Assembly: GCA_034190875.2 (NCBI GenBank)
Contig: CM067349.1
Location: 1,323,504-1,387,503 of the forward strand
Origin: Urechis unicinctus
Lineage: Eukaryota; Annelida; Polychaeta; Xenopneusta; Urechidae
Reading direction: 5' to 3'
DNA: 64,000 nt
A program made the position numbers and the translations under genes. Positions 35,503-46,853 of this stretch are shown one piece after another (the stretch's first letter is position 1; the number at the start of each line of letters is the position of its first letter). The notes below the pieces were generated by a model. It was not told the DNA's origin, made no database searches, and worked only from the letters and a program-made list of their open reading frames with translations.

Positions 35503-36160
35503 CTGTTTTTTTATCCATTCCTTCACTCTGGGCTTGTCAGCTGGTGTTGGTGCCGAGGTGGCACTAGTTCCCCCTCCACCTGTCAGAGCATGTACCAGGG
35601 TTGAACTTACTATTCCAATCGCAGTGAGGGTGGAGGCAATTGGTAAACCCTGCTCCCGGAATAGGGCGTGGATACGCTCGGCTCGCATCGTGTCCTCATT
35701 AGAATGTTGATCTTTTCCCTAATGCGGTTGATATGGGTCCACAGCTGTTTCCGGTTTATAGAGGCAGCTTCTAGTCTTACTTGTCTTTCTTCCCGAAGCT
35801 CCTTCAGCTCACGCTCTAAAAGTTTCCTCTCAGCCTCGTCTGGTAGCTCCTTCAGCTTACGCTCCCGATTATGTGCTTGTCTATTTTGCTATGCCACCCT
35901 AGGTTGTTGACCAGCTCTCCCATCTGGGTCTGCATAGCCTTGTCAAGGCCTATAAGCTCTCAGAGTAGCAGACCATCATAAAGCTTGTTTCTTCCGTGCC
36001 ACCTGTTGTAACACCTGTTGCAGTCGCGACTTCAGGGCTGCTCATTTCTCTGCGGCTTTAGCAGCTGCTTGGTCAACGCCCTGGAGGGCAGCGACCGCTC
36101 TTTGCAACACCACTTGACGGGTCCATTCAGTGAACCCCCAACCATCATGAACGGCATATA

Positions 36161-36230
36161 TCAGTATATATGCGTCTGAGGGTGTCACCATCCAGATCAC
36201 AAACAAGAAGAGGCGGCTGATGCATTGAAC
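36161..36230 (+). pseudogene. P3 capsid protein, extreme C-terminal remnant
   Basis: Only ~20 codons (SEGVTIQITNKK) of the predicted capsid protein survive just upstream of the ATPase start, matching SEGISIQITKK of P1. The rest of the gene is deleted. Confidence 0.6.
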
Positions 36231-36273
36231 GTCAATATGAATGTTGTTATGGATGCACAGCTTAACATTAAGC

Positions 36274-36501
36274 ATGGCAGGTTCGTCGATGCAGTCTACT
36301 AAGTTTACATTTGTAGATGGTTCCGTCTCGGCGATTGTCTGTGGGCAGACACGATACAAACAAACCGATTTCAAGCTCAACCTACTTGAAGGGCCTTTCT
36401 TCAGTGCGTTTGAATATATTGTACGTCAGCTACTAGCAGAGACCAAGCACGCTAAACTGCTGCTGAAGACTGATCAACCTACTGCATATGCCGTTGATTG
36501 T
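36274..36501 (+). pseudogene. P3 packaging ATPase with destroyed P-loop
   Basis: Starts MAGSSMQSTKFTFVDG. The Walker A site reads GQTRYKQT instead of GQTGCGKT, so the invariant Gly-Lys-Thr is lost. An internal deletion near 36420 joins FEYI to VRQLL, removing Walker B and about two-thirds of the protein. The original stop has become a sense codon, so reading runs on. Confidence 0.8.
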
Positions 36502-37175
36502 AACTATGATAGTCGTGACAGCAACTGTATCATTGGTTGCTGGGTTAGGTATAATTATCTGGGTAGTAGTGTCCTCCGGACGCTGGGTCCGGCCCATAAA
36601 GACACAATATGTAAGACTTCAAAAGTATATACGTATATATATGATATCATCATTGATCAAATCTTGCAGAGTGCCTCCGAGAGTCAAAGTCAGAGAGTCA
36701 AAGAGTCAGAGAGTCAAAGCAGCCACTGCTCACCAAGCTGACGAACATGTCTTCTATGAGAGATAGGCTTGCCGCTGTCATAGCTGGGGGGGGGGGAGGG
36801 GTCAGGCCCGTCATTACCTGGGTGCACAGCGCCTTACAATTGACCATGTTGAATAAATGTCTGATGAATAGATCACCAAGCTGTATGTGAGATATGAGGC
36901 TCGACTAGGTGCAAGCATGACGCGCACTCTAGGTCAGACAATACTACAGCTATACTCAGGTATTGCTTGTATGTTTCTACCGATCCCACTAGAACACCAG
37001 CCAAAGCTAATAACAGACCTCGAGGCGGACTCGTTTGCTACTTGCGAGCTATATCATCACTATGGCATGAACTTAGCTCCGCTAACTGCGACCTTAACAA
37101 CAGCTAAGCACTGTCAATTTGGACAATCACGCATCCGAGGTAATGAACATGCTGCAGACAAGGAATATGCTAATT
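36488..37175 (+). pseudogene. P3 orphan membrane-anchored protein
   Basis: Homologue of 17093-17689. N-terminal transmembrane segment (LVAGLGIIIWVVV), a disrupted middle with a SQRVKES-type short repeat at 36675-36720, then the conserved part from 36887 (RYEARLGASMTRTLGQ) through LTTAKHCQFG. Unlike P1 it keeps the C-terminal tail. Confidence 0.7.
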
Positions 37176-37211
37176 GAACAAGGGATCATACCAGTTGATA
37201 CACTGAAGTAA
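37143..37211 (+). pseudogene. P3 small conserved protein, C-terminal remnant
   Basis: Ends MLIEQGIIPVDTLK with TAA overlapping the next ATG (TAATG at 37209-37213), the same overlap as in P1 and P2. The N-terminal half is gone. Confidence 0.6.
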
Positions 37212-37741
37212 TGGCCTTGGTTGCGTTACTTGTTGGAGGTGTCATTGTCAACACCCTTGCATTCTCTGGGTTACGAAGTTACGAAGCAGCCAGGTGGACG
37301 TGGAACATAAACGCCATGATATGGCAATAGAGCAGCTACAGTCTGTGTAGGCAGCATGGGCAAAGAAACTGAGCAGCTACAGTCTGTGTAGGCAGCATGG
37401 GCAAAGAAACTGAGCAGCTACAGTCTGTGTAGGCAGCATGGGCAAAGAAACTGAGCAGCTACAGTCTGTGTAGGCAGCATGGGCAAAGAAACTGAGCAGC
37501 TACACTTCATCAATTAGTAGCTCCGCCACCAGGGACGTACCAAGCATACTTTCCAGGATGTCAACAAGGCTATGCGTGAGTACTACCTGATTACAGGTAA
37601 ATCCGTCGAATCACTGGGATCTGAGCCCCAGCTTTCAGACTTCTAAGTGCCCTCAGATGGCCAAAAGGGGCTTGAGGTGAAGTTCATTATCCTAGGTATG
37701 GCTGCGACTGAACTGGTAGCATACAGCTTTGCTAAGCAGGC
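37211..37741 (+). pseudogene. P3 membrane protein upstream of integrase, with minisatellite
   Basis: Starts MALVALLVGGVIVN. Its middle has expanded into the 41-bp repeat at 37330-37505 and the 3' part shows DVNKAMREYYLITGKS and QLSDF before stops. It runs straight into integrase sequence near 37742 through a deletion. Confidence 0.65.
37330..37505 (+). repeat. 41-bp minisatellite, four units plus a partial
   Basis: Units start at 37330, 37371, 37412 and 37453, partial at 37494, identical to each other. The unit corresponds to the coding segment EQLQS-x-x-AAWAK of the membrane protein. Each unit contains TAG. Confidence 0.95.
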
Positions 37742-38400
37742 ATGCGGGTGCACTCAAAAAGATATACAAGTGAGGACCACTGCATTGGCCTAAACTACTT
37801 CAGGTCGACCCTAGACGGGAGTTCATGGAAGCTGTGAACCGGCTGCTGGCCAAACATGGGTCTCCGTAAGGCATGGCCGTGTGGATGTTCATCGACATAT
37901 AGTGGAAGGCTTTATTCGCACTCTTGCTGAGCGTCTCTTTGGACACCAGTATGCCATGCAGTTAAAACTTCCATCTGGGGAACGATCGACTGGGTGGGTT
38001 TCTCGGCTGCAAGCTGTGGTCTCTACAATAAACAATGAGGTGACCAACTTGACTGGAAAAAAACCTAAAGATGCTTTAAAGGCAGAACAACTTGCACAAA
38101 AACCCTCTTTGATAGTCCCTGAGTACTTGGTAGGGCTCAAAGAGCAAAAGCTTCCCTCTGGTGTTGGCGTTTGCTACCTCTACCAGCCTGTTGACATGAA
38201 GCAGGACTATCATCGTCGTGCCAGGAACCCTGTATGGTCACTCAATGTCTACTTGATTGGACGCTCTGTCACTAAATCTGGTGAGCCTGTACTATACTAT
38301 TTATTTGATGGACCACTCTGTGGCTTTGTAAAGGAGGAGCTGCTTGTGGTGCCACCTGACACTCAACTGCCGCTCAATTGGACATTAAACACTATATACA
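37742..38400 (+). pseudogene. P3 integrase, N-terminus and first catalytic Asp missing
   Basis: Retrovirus-like integrase. The second catalytic Asp is in LLQVDPRREFM and the Glu in HIVEGFIRTLAERL, with a stop between them near 37867. The first Asp and zinc region are deleted. The C-terminal part (VWSLNVYLIGRS, LYYLFDGPLCGFVKEELLVV) is well kept and reads through the former stop into the cysteine-rich gene. Confidence 0.8.
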
Positions 38401-38412
38401 CAAGAATGGTAG

Positions 38413-38600
38413 TATTTGCAAACAACTGCCCTTGGATATTGCTTGGGAAGAAAACCCCTATAACAGGCCCTGAACACAAGAGTTTTGAAAGTTACACAGA
38501 TATAAGATGAAACACTGTGTCGATATTCGTCTTTGTAAGGTTTGTCAGAAGAGTATAAAAAATAAACTCGGAATTGCATGGATTGAGGGTTTGATAAGAT
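38413..38600 (+). pseudogene. P3 cysteine-rich small protein
   Basis: NNCPWILLGKK matches the start of the P1/P2 cysteine-rich protein. Most of the first cysteines are replaced, a frame change occurs near 38510, and KVCQKSIKNKLG near 38537-38572 is recognisable. Confidence 0.65.
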
Positions 38601-38879
38601 CAACCACAGGCGTGCGTACCAATTGCTGCACAAGAGCCCAACAGCCCTGACTCACAAGTGTTTATCAAGGCGTGCGCTGCTGTTAGAGCCAGTTTCTAAA
38701 AATAAACGGGGATTTCCTGCTGTGGTTGTCAATAAGGGTCAAAGTCTGCTCCTGTCTAAAAATGGAACCTTTCCGCTCTGCTGTTGATTTTCAGTAGTAA
38801 AACATTTTCCTTATAGACATGTAGATATGTATGGAAAACATGGCTCAAAGTGATTACCTTTCGCTCATGGGGTTTAACT

Positions 38880-40375
38880 GCCCTACCCACGCTGTAAGGT
38901 TGCACTACAACTTCTCAAAGTATCTCATTCGGCTGCAGCGATAAGATCTCTCCCTGCGCCACGCAGAAGCAAAGATTCCACCAAGGCCAGAGCAAAACCA
39001 TTGGTTTCAAGCAAAGCAGTACACCACGCCTGAAGTTAAAGAGGACTAAGTGGGCTGTTAAAAACTATTTGCGTGGGTGGGTGATGAACGTTCCTGAGGG
39101 TCACCCCCTCGACGGGAACGCTATGATGTTCTTAAAAAGAATATGTAAACAGATGTGTACAGGTTGGACCGATAAGCTTAAGGAACTGAACGGAATCAAG
39201 TATCAGTTTGCCCTGCAGGTGATGCTCATGAAGCACCCTGGCGTTGGCGGCACTGAGTATGTTGAGCCTGTACTGCGTTATAAGCAGGAGGTGGTTCTCC
39301 TCGCAGTAGATATTAGCAATATCCTGAACAGGAGCAATGCCAATATCCAAGAGCGGCTCCAACAAATGTTCCAGCTGGGAGTTCGAGTCAGTGGCAATTC
39401 TATGGATGATATTGCCCGCTACCTGCCATTAAAAGATGGCTCCAACCTGCCACTACCGAGTGCTCTGGTATCTAAGAAGGTGATCATAATCGTGGAGAAC
39501 AAGGACAACTACTGTGTACTTTATCATATTAAATAGGCTATGCACCCTGTCTCTAAACACCCTCAGCAACCATCTAAGTATGACATTCAGGGGCTGTTAA
39601 CCCTGCTGGAGGGTAAAGGTTAAGAGTTTCCATAACCAGTGTCATAGGTTGAAAAGCTAGAGAAACATGTGCATAACCTAGCCCTGAATGTCTTTGGCTG
39701 GGAAGGAGGCGCTACTATCATAAAACCTGAATGGGTTGGCGATGAGCCAGCCCCTACCAAAAGGAATCTCCTATGTGCATTGGGGAGCACTGGAAGTGGA
39801 GCTTCAGAGGTTGAGAAGCTGGTGCCCAACCTGCGCAATAAAGAGAAGTATGTGGTCCTCTACAGGAATCTCAAGCTCTACCTATCACTTGGAATGCGGC
39901 TTACTAAGATACACTGTGCGCTTGTATTCAATCAGAGCCCCTGTATGGAGACCTACATTTGCATGAACACGTGAGGTTGTCACCAGCAATTTTGAGAAGA
40001 TCCTGTACAAGCTGATGAACAACTCTGTGTATGGTAAGCCAATGGAGAATATCCGAAGGTGAGCCAAAGTTAAGATTGTGCGCTTGGCAGAAGAAGAAAA
40101 AAGACGCAGGCTTGTGGCCAGTCCCAATACCAAGCTCCTCACAAAGTATTTGATGACGACCTGGTAGCCCTGCATATGCACAAGACCCGCCTAGTGCTAA
40201 ACTGCCCGATGTATGTAGGCATGTGCATACTCGACCTCTCCAAGAACCCAATGTAAGACTTCTATTACTACACAATGAAGTCCAGACATGGTAGCGACCT
40301 GTGCCGCAAGCTGTCGGGCCCGACCCGCCTCCCTGTTTATGAGCCGCACAACCCTGTTAGGGGTCATCTTAGAAA
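38880..40375 (+). pseudogene. P3 family B DNA polymerase fragments
   Basis: The N-terminal region from about 39030 (KNYLRGWVMNVP) to 39536 is open. A large deletion from about 39600 to 39810 removes finger, exonuclease, endonuclease and motif A regions (the remainder reads LNVFGW and then joins VEKLVPNLRNKEKY near 39809). Beyond 39980 lies motif B (KLMNNSVYGK) that P1 has lost, then YYYTMKSRHG at about 40262-40291. It is on the same strand as the P3 integrase, whereas in P1 and P2 the two genes converge. Confidence 0.75.
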
Positions 40376-40489
40376 ACAACAGCAGGGAGCAAAAGTCAAA
40401 CGCTGTATAGGCTGTAATTAGTGGCGTAGCGTAAATGAGTGAGGGTGGGCCAGAACCCCCCTCTCTGTACTACTAACATGGTCACTGCG

Positions 40490-41725
40490 AGCTTGTTGCG
40501 ATATGGGAACAAGACCAAGCTTTTTCTCGAGCTCTGATAAGCTGAGAGGGGGGTAGTATGCGATAAGTGAGTGTGAATACGAACATGACTTCAGTTCATT
40601 AAGATGATGATCATAATTGAGAGAATGTGGCCTACCTATTTCGTAAAACCGGGTCGTTTTTTCTACCATGAACCTCCATTGGAAACAAGAATGATGGCGG
40701 TCGCACTGACATAGTTAGCCCAGGTCGAAACAAGTTGAGCCCGGGCAACACGTCAATGTATGTACTCAAGCCAGGGTACTTAACTATAGGGGTGATATGA
40801 TATTGAAATATTTCAGTTATCAAATGTCACCTATTGGATGGGCTTCTGAGTGATATCATCATCGTTATGGGGGGGGGGGGGGGTTTGGGGGGGGATAATA
40901 AACTATCATTATTAAATGCATCGTTAATATTTCTGACAGTTGATGAACAGGAAGCAATAGTCGTCGATGGGTAACGTCATTCTGAGCATGCGCGATGTGC
41001 GTGGCCTTGAACTTGAAAACAAACATGGTGCCATGTTTCGGACTTGCTCCCGCTTCCAAATTTATCGAATTATATCTAATTATTATGAAATCATCCGCCA
41101 CAAAGGTACAAAATGTTCCTTGAACATCATTGCATTCTCAAACTCCTTCTCTGGAGGAGCATGCTTGGTGTTTGGTAGGTGTCTGAATCGATCTCTTATA
41201 ACGTCTACTCGGACGTCTTGTATGGCTATGACATGGTATGCTTCACCTTGTACCACATATCAATACCTAATGCCATGACACCTGTATATGCGTCAGATAG
41301 CTCAACGATGTACGACACAAAAACATATCTTTTCTACCATATTCCATTGAGCCAGCACCAATTCCTTAACGCTGACTAGTAACCACAGTATTAATTTTAG
41401 TAGCTTACCTGAATGATTCGATCACACGTATCATTTAACTACAAAGCTCACAAGAGAACTCAATATTTTATATGTATATATATACTCACGCAATGATGTC
41501 GTAATATATGATAATCATTGAGTATAAAATCGTCCGCAATATAATATCGCTAGGGAGCGCGTTTAAATGAACTGGGGCAGGCTATTTATAGCCGCCGAGC
41601 ATCTCTAAGTAAGGTGGCACAATGTAGCCAACGTTATTGATTTGCGCTGCTGGTTTGTGAATCAGACACAAAGCGAACACTGACAGCGTAAGCAGTTGTG
41701 AGGGACTCCGTAAAACTAAAGCTAT
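40490..41725. repeat. Segmental duplicate of the Ginger target region (empty site)
   Basis: Blocks match 6315-6735 and then 26123-26345 with only a short TA tract (41470-41484) between, so this copy lacks the Ginger element. An extra ~580 bp (about 40690-41265), including G runs at 40868-40894, is not in the other copy. I see no gene here. Confidence 0.8.
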
Positions 41726-41824
41726 AGAATACAAAGCTGTATCTTTATCTCAGCTGGCTGCCATCACTTACCATTGAGAAGCACCCGCACCAATTCAATA
41801 TTATCGAATGTACCCAGATAACAC

Positions 41825-42005
41825 AACGCCAGCGGCCCGCTGGTGGCTACCGTCGGCAGTCCCCAGCTGACGGTCCACTAACAGCCCAACGGTGGCTCGT
41901 CGTCGGCTTTAGCCGATGACCAGCCACCGTTGGGCCGCCGGCAGTTCCCAGTTGACGGTCCACCGGCGTCCCAACGGTGGCTCGTATTCGGCTGGATGTC
42001 TGCCA
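41825..42005. repeat. GC-rich palindromic repeat cluster, left
   Basis: Dense short inverted and direct repeats (CAACGGTGGCTCGT twice, AGCCACCGTTGGGC once, CAGCGGCCCGCTGG). GC content is far above the neighbours. A similar cluster lies at 43005-43170. Confidence 0.7.
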
Positions 42006-42475
42006 TCGCGCCATCTAGCTGCATCTTTACAAATTAGTAACGACCTTAATCTTAGTTCAGTCGCTGAATGTTGGCGGTTATTTTGAAATTCGTAAAAATC
42101 GCTCAGTTTTCATTACTTCTACTGTGTTAGGTGAGTTGCAGGTACCTTAATCCATTTTAAATACATATTAAGATAATACATGCGATATGAAAACATCTAG
42201 CGTTCATCGCATTTCTTTATTTTTGAATGTTTTTTTCATGAAATTCAAGTTGGATTTAAGGAGTTAGGGTCAACTCGTACCCAGACCAACTCGTACCCAA
42301 GTTTTAAGATTAATTCCGTTATTCACTTATGTACAATAACGTTGAGTTTACCCATCATCAATATAAATTACCATTTTAACAAGGAATGTTGACGCCCTGA
42401 ATAGCTTAACTACTCTCATTGCCGACGCACCATGCATAGCCCCCTAGCCGCCCGTCACAAGCGACCAGACTCCAG

Positions 42476-42680
42476 AGCGTAGCGTCGGGTAGGGAAGAGT
42501 AGCGGTGGGCAGCGTTGGGTAGCATCGGGCCGGGTCGGGTAGGGCAGCGTAGGGTCGGGTCGGGTATGGTAGTGTCGGGAAGGGTAGCGTCGGGTAGTGA
42601 TGGGCAGCGTCGGGTCGGGTAGGGTAGGGTAGCCTCGGGTTGGGAAGGGCAGCGTAGGGTTTGGGAGGGAGGTAAGAGGG
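42476..42680 (+). repeat. G-rich degenerate repeat (GGGTAGGG/GGGTCGGG)
   Basis: About 200 bp of imperfect 5-10-bp units with many GGG runs on the plus strand, next to a (TA)n tract. Capable in principle of G-quadruplex formation. The open frame on the minus strand is low-complexity. Confidence 0.85.
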
Positions 42681-42691
42681 GAGCGGAGGTG

Positions 42692-42695
<4 letters not shown>

Positions 42696-42779
<84 letters not shown>
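42696..42779. repeat. (TA)n microsatellite
   Basis: About 84 bp of TA dinucleotides adjoining the G-rich tract. Confidence 0.95.
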
Positions 42780-42782
<3 letters not shown>

Positions 42783-43004
42783 ATATAAAAATTTATTGTT
42801 AATAAAAATCTTCATGTCTACTTGATTTCAGAAAAAGAACTGAATGAATAGCTACAGATGACAAGGCTCGCTGCACTTGATTACAACGATTTGTCTTCTG
42901 AGGAAGAAATTTAGTTTTCTTAATATAATAAACTAATTAAAATATGGTGTTGCTGTTCTTCTTTGTACATTAGTTTGAGGCATTTTTAAATACTTGATGA
43001 TTTA

Positions 43005-43170
43005 TGGGTGGGCCACTGCCGACCCGACGGCTTGCCACTATGAGCGGCTTGCCGACAGCTGGCCGACGGCTGGCCAACGGCTATCAGCTGGTCACGCCAC
43101 CGGTGGGCCATCGGTGGCTATCACTGGCGGGCCGACGGCGCAGCCGCCGATTGCCCACCGCCAACTCTCC
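43005..43170. repeat. GC-rich palindromic repeat cluster, right
   Basis: Tandem GGCTTGCC, GCCGACGGCTGGCC and CCACCGGTGGGCC units, many self-complementary. With the left cluster it brackets 1 kb of AT-rich DNA. The two are loosely inverse, without clean ends. Confidence 0.65.
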
Positions 43171-44288
43171 TATATGATGACATGATTTTAAACCGGTACA
43201 GACCCGAAAACGCGATGAAGCAGACAAATGGTTGGCTTGGATAGCACATATCTTAAGAGGGTTAGGTTATAGTTAGGATGTCAATGGGTGAAAAAGCGGA
43301 ACACGGACCCTCAGATCTAAGCCTATACGTACACTCAAATTCGACCACACCGCCTCTTTGACGGAGGAACAGACCATAGCCGGTTTACGCGATTGAATCT
43401 TTCTTGAAATGGCCGATACGTACCAGAAACCCTTAAAGACTATTAAAGTGAAATGACCCATATATTAAAGAACATAGGGGTGACACATGATCAAATCAAA
43501 GCCTTCATGCCAAACAACGTGACATTATGAAAGTGAATAAATAATGTTTATCATTCACAGGGACGTGGGTGGTCATAAGGAATTTAGATGTGATCGTTCT
43601 GATGTCCGTAGAATACACAGGTGTCATAATATTTGTTTTTTTTTAGTATTTTCATATTATCGGAATGGCAGACGTTGATCGGGAGCTACAAAGGTGCAAA
43701 AATTTGCTTGCTAGCCCACCACTAAAACTAAACCATTAGATGTTGGTTTATATGCTATTCAAGCAATTGATATGTGCAATAAATTGATGTATGCAAAGGT
43801 ATCAGGTAATCAATGGATGGGAACTATGTAAGGAATTGCTGTTTAAATGTTGTGTAAGAAACAAATAAAAACGCCATTCTATATTTTCAAACTTATTGCA
43901 CGACATCGTCTCTTCATGGTATGTGCAATTCTTGTTGTACTCAACCAAACGTTTTAGACGCTAAAAATATCATGGGTCTTAGTCAAATGAAGGTATTAAT
44001 ACATACTCATATTATAACTGTTTATAACTATTATAACGGCTGTAACGCTGATCCCACTGGTTATCTATAGTAAGGTTAGCGATTAGCTTCATTTTGGTCT
44101 CACCCAATGCATCCACGGGCTCATCCAAGTTGATGCCAATTAAGATACTTGAGTACTCTCAGCACGCTTAAAGTATGTATCGATATGTCGCCATCTTCAC
44201 TCATCCCATGAACTTAACACGCGGGATGATGACGAACTATGAATTGTACTCCTGTTACTTGATAACAAAAGCGTATTGTCAATGGGCA
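43171..44288. other. Spacer without recognised features
   Basis: AT-rich sequence with no open frame of note, repeat or RNA gene that I can support. Confidence 0.5.
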
Positions 44289-44310
44289 TCAAAGCATCAC
44301 CATCATCGTC

Positions 44311-44364
<54 letters not shown>

Positions 44365-44425
44365 GTCGTCGTCATCATCATCTTCTTCGACGTCGTCGTC
44401 GTTGTCGTCGTAGTAGTCATCATCA
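44289..44425 (+). repeat. (CAT)n/(CAC)n/(CGT)n trinucleotide repeat
   Basis: Imperfect trinucleotide array. Its His-rich open frame is a repeat artefact. Confidence 0.95.
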
Positions 44426-45416
44426 TAACATTACCAAATTGCAAGTACCCAGGTTGTGTTTTTCATTTGCTGCCCAATATCTTTGAAGCGTTACCGACGA
44501 ATGAATTGAAAAAGAAGACGGTATTTACCCTTATAGAGCCATAAATTTTGAATGCTATTTGGAAGAAGAAAACCTTCCCGTCAATTTTCCCAAAGTCGCC
44601 TGGGACCAAATCACGTTTTCAGTTTGTAAACATTTACGCCAATAAACTGATTTATAAATAACTTTGAAATATCGACAATCGAAATAATTATTCACGTAAT
44701 ATTTTCTTTTGCAATTATTTTGTCAGAACTTACAATATGTTTCACAATGTTTAATGATTTCAGTCATAATTTACTTCTGCATACTATTTCATAGCACACT
44801 TAGTCATAATCATATTCTAATTATATCAGCCTATCATAATATAATTTTATTTTGTGAGGGAGTCAAAGAAAATAAGTCATGTTGGGTATATATAAAAATA
44901 CAAAATGGTTTATTAACCAAGTATATGTAGGTATGTATACAGACTGATATTGCTTATACAAATACATAACTCAGATTGGTAGTAATTACATGAGGTGGAG
45001 AGAACAGTGATGGGTGACAAAATTTAATGATTTATGATTTGACAAAATTATGTCTGATAAGAAATATCATACTAAGTAGATATAACGAGGAGTATATAAT
45101 ATTGAAATTAATTAATACCTTCGACACTTTGAAGAAGGAGATTTAGGATTGAAGGAAAGATGTGAAGGGTGAAGTGTGCACTGACACGTTAAGGAGAATG
45201 AAGGTGCTGAGCTGAAAGCGTTTGGTTTGTATTTGATAATTGTTATGTTAAGCTGGTAGGGAGAAGGATGCTGGCCGTATGTATTGTGTGATAGCCGAGC
45301 TTTTCTATCTGCATGTGGATTTTGTTATTGTATCAGTATTGTTGAGTGCGGCTATTTTTGGTAGGCTCTGCCAACACGGAATGAATGTGTGTTGTAACTG
45401 GATTGGGGAAGGGAAG
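44426..45416. other. Spacer without recognised genes
   Basis: AT-rich. A stretch near 44615-44680 (CAGTTTGTAAACATTTACGCC...) recurs at 47355-47415 in the same orientation, so the two may belong to one dispersed repeat. Confidence 0.4.
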
Positions 45417-46853
45417 TTAGGGCTCGGCTTTGTTTGAGAAGTGATGTGAAATAATGTCTGGTGCATGGTTTGGCGTGTTTGTCCAGGAACATGAGACCGG
45501 GGAAGTCCCCCTCAGTGAAAGGTCATTTTGAAAAGCAACTACTGGACAGTATTTAGCGCTGATCAAACTTTGGAGTACTACTTTTGGAGTGGAACGTTGG
45601 CTATATTTGAAAGGGGTAAACTGGATTTGATAGCTTGTTTGGTTTATTTTGGTCAAAACTGTGAGATGTGACAAAGTTAGTGTATGCGGGGGATCATTGG
45701 AGTGGTCAGCCTCTCCTACTCAGAAGCAAGCATAGAAGGATAGGAGGTAAAGGGCTTTTATCAAGCAGCGAGTATAGTGTCGGGATGCACAAAATGGAAT
45801 TGAATCTATCAATTCTTGAAGGATGTGTTTGGTTATTGGTAGGAAGTTGTGATTGAGGATAGCATTTAACACCTTTTGGACATAGAGGTTGGCAGTGGGG
45901 TCGGACTCGGCGTTAAGTCGATGGATGAATGATATAGAGGATGTGTATGTTTTGATTGTTAAGTATTTTAGACCATGGTTATGTAGGTGGGCGATAAAGA
46001 GTGAAACGGAAATTGCGTCTGAAGGTAACGCGTCATGACTTATGGACTGGCAGATGTGAGCAAAAGTATTCCAGTGATGTAAGTAAGATTTGTTTGTGGT
46101 GGGTTTGAGGGATTTGTTTAATAGTCTGTTGTCTGTAAGTCGAAGTGTTTTGGTAGTAGATGTGGCGGGATAATTGTTGGACGGGGCTGCATCCCATATC
46201 GTTTCAAGAGAATGGAGTCCACCTGAAACCGAGAATAAGTTGTTTACACCAGGAAGGTGAAGCGCACTAAAGTTGATGCTAAACTTTAGAAGTACCAGAA
46301 CAAGGGGTCTTATTATGTTCATTATTGTGGGTTGTTTGGATGACTGCTTGTTGATAATGGCCACTACTGCTTTGTTGTCGCAATGGTTATGTCAAGAGTT
46401 TGTCACATGCCAAGTTGCTTGCATCCAGTTGGATTTGTAGGTGGCACCAAAAGCCAATTTGGAAGCTTCACTGCACAGATGGATACTTTAAGAGTGTGCA
46501 ATAGTGGAGGGATTTATGAGGGTGGTGCCATTATAGCGCTGAAGGAAATGTAGCCACATGGACAGATCTTGTTTAACTGTGATGGTAATGTTGATGAAGA
46601 AGTTAGGATTGGAGACCCCTATTGAAATGTCATAGAGTCTGCGCAAGAAAGATTTGCCGGGACGGGCAACTAAGGTTGCGAATTGGAAATTTAGTGACTT
46701 TTGCGGACCCAGAAAATTTAGGAGAAAACCGTTTGGGAAGGCTGAAATTATGTATTGTTGATGGGGATATCCTGTTAGGAGCCTAGCGAGTGGTTTTTTC
46801 TTTACTGGGGAAGGGCGTGTTTTCGAACAATTAACCAGAACTTTTTTTTTCAA
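45417..46853 (-). pseudogene. DIRS-type retroelement fragment: RNase H and tyrosine recombinase
   Basis: Reading from 46853 down: the end of reverse transcriptase/connection (FLRRLYDISIGVSNPN, SMWLHFLQRYNG), RNase H with SEASKLAFG and then CDNKAVVAIINKQSS near 46365-46400, the conserved HLPGVNNLFS linker, and a tyrosine-recombinase N-terminal core-binding region (NKSYLHHWNTFAHIC..., SLFIAHLHNHGLKYLTIKTYTSSI). The catalytic half follows after a break at about 45700 (HLTVLTKINQTSYQI..., RGTSPVSC). This order is specific to DIRS/Ngaro-class elements. The 5' gag and most of the RT are absent. Several frame changes, so dead. Confidence 0.75.

Larger units (their letters stand above)
35222..36115 (-). 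pseudogene. P3 coiled-coil/membrane protein, mosaic
   Basis: Homologue of 19565-20884. The C-terminal membrane part lies at 35276-35405 after a run of C, the linker part at 35503-35690 (LTAIGIVSSTLVHALTGGGG) and the coiled-coil part to 36115. A 96-bp patch of the neighbouring structural gene (35407-35502) is inserted between the first two. Confidence 0.65.
33240..40400. mobile_element. Polinton relic P3, rearranged, no ends found
   Basis: Remnants of nearly every gene of P1 and P2 in the reverse order, plus PolB in an unexpected orientation. Many stops, frameshifts, deletions, two local duplications and a long C run. I could not find TIRs or a target duplication. Left edge near 33222-33250, right edge near 40400-40440 where host duplicate sequence resumes. 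Confidence 0.8.

Noticed and set aside
44175..44486. Histidine-rich open frame
   Set aside because: CAT/CAC trinucleotide repeat.
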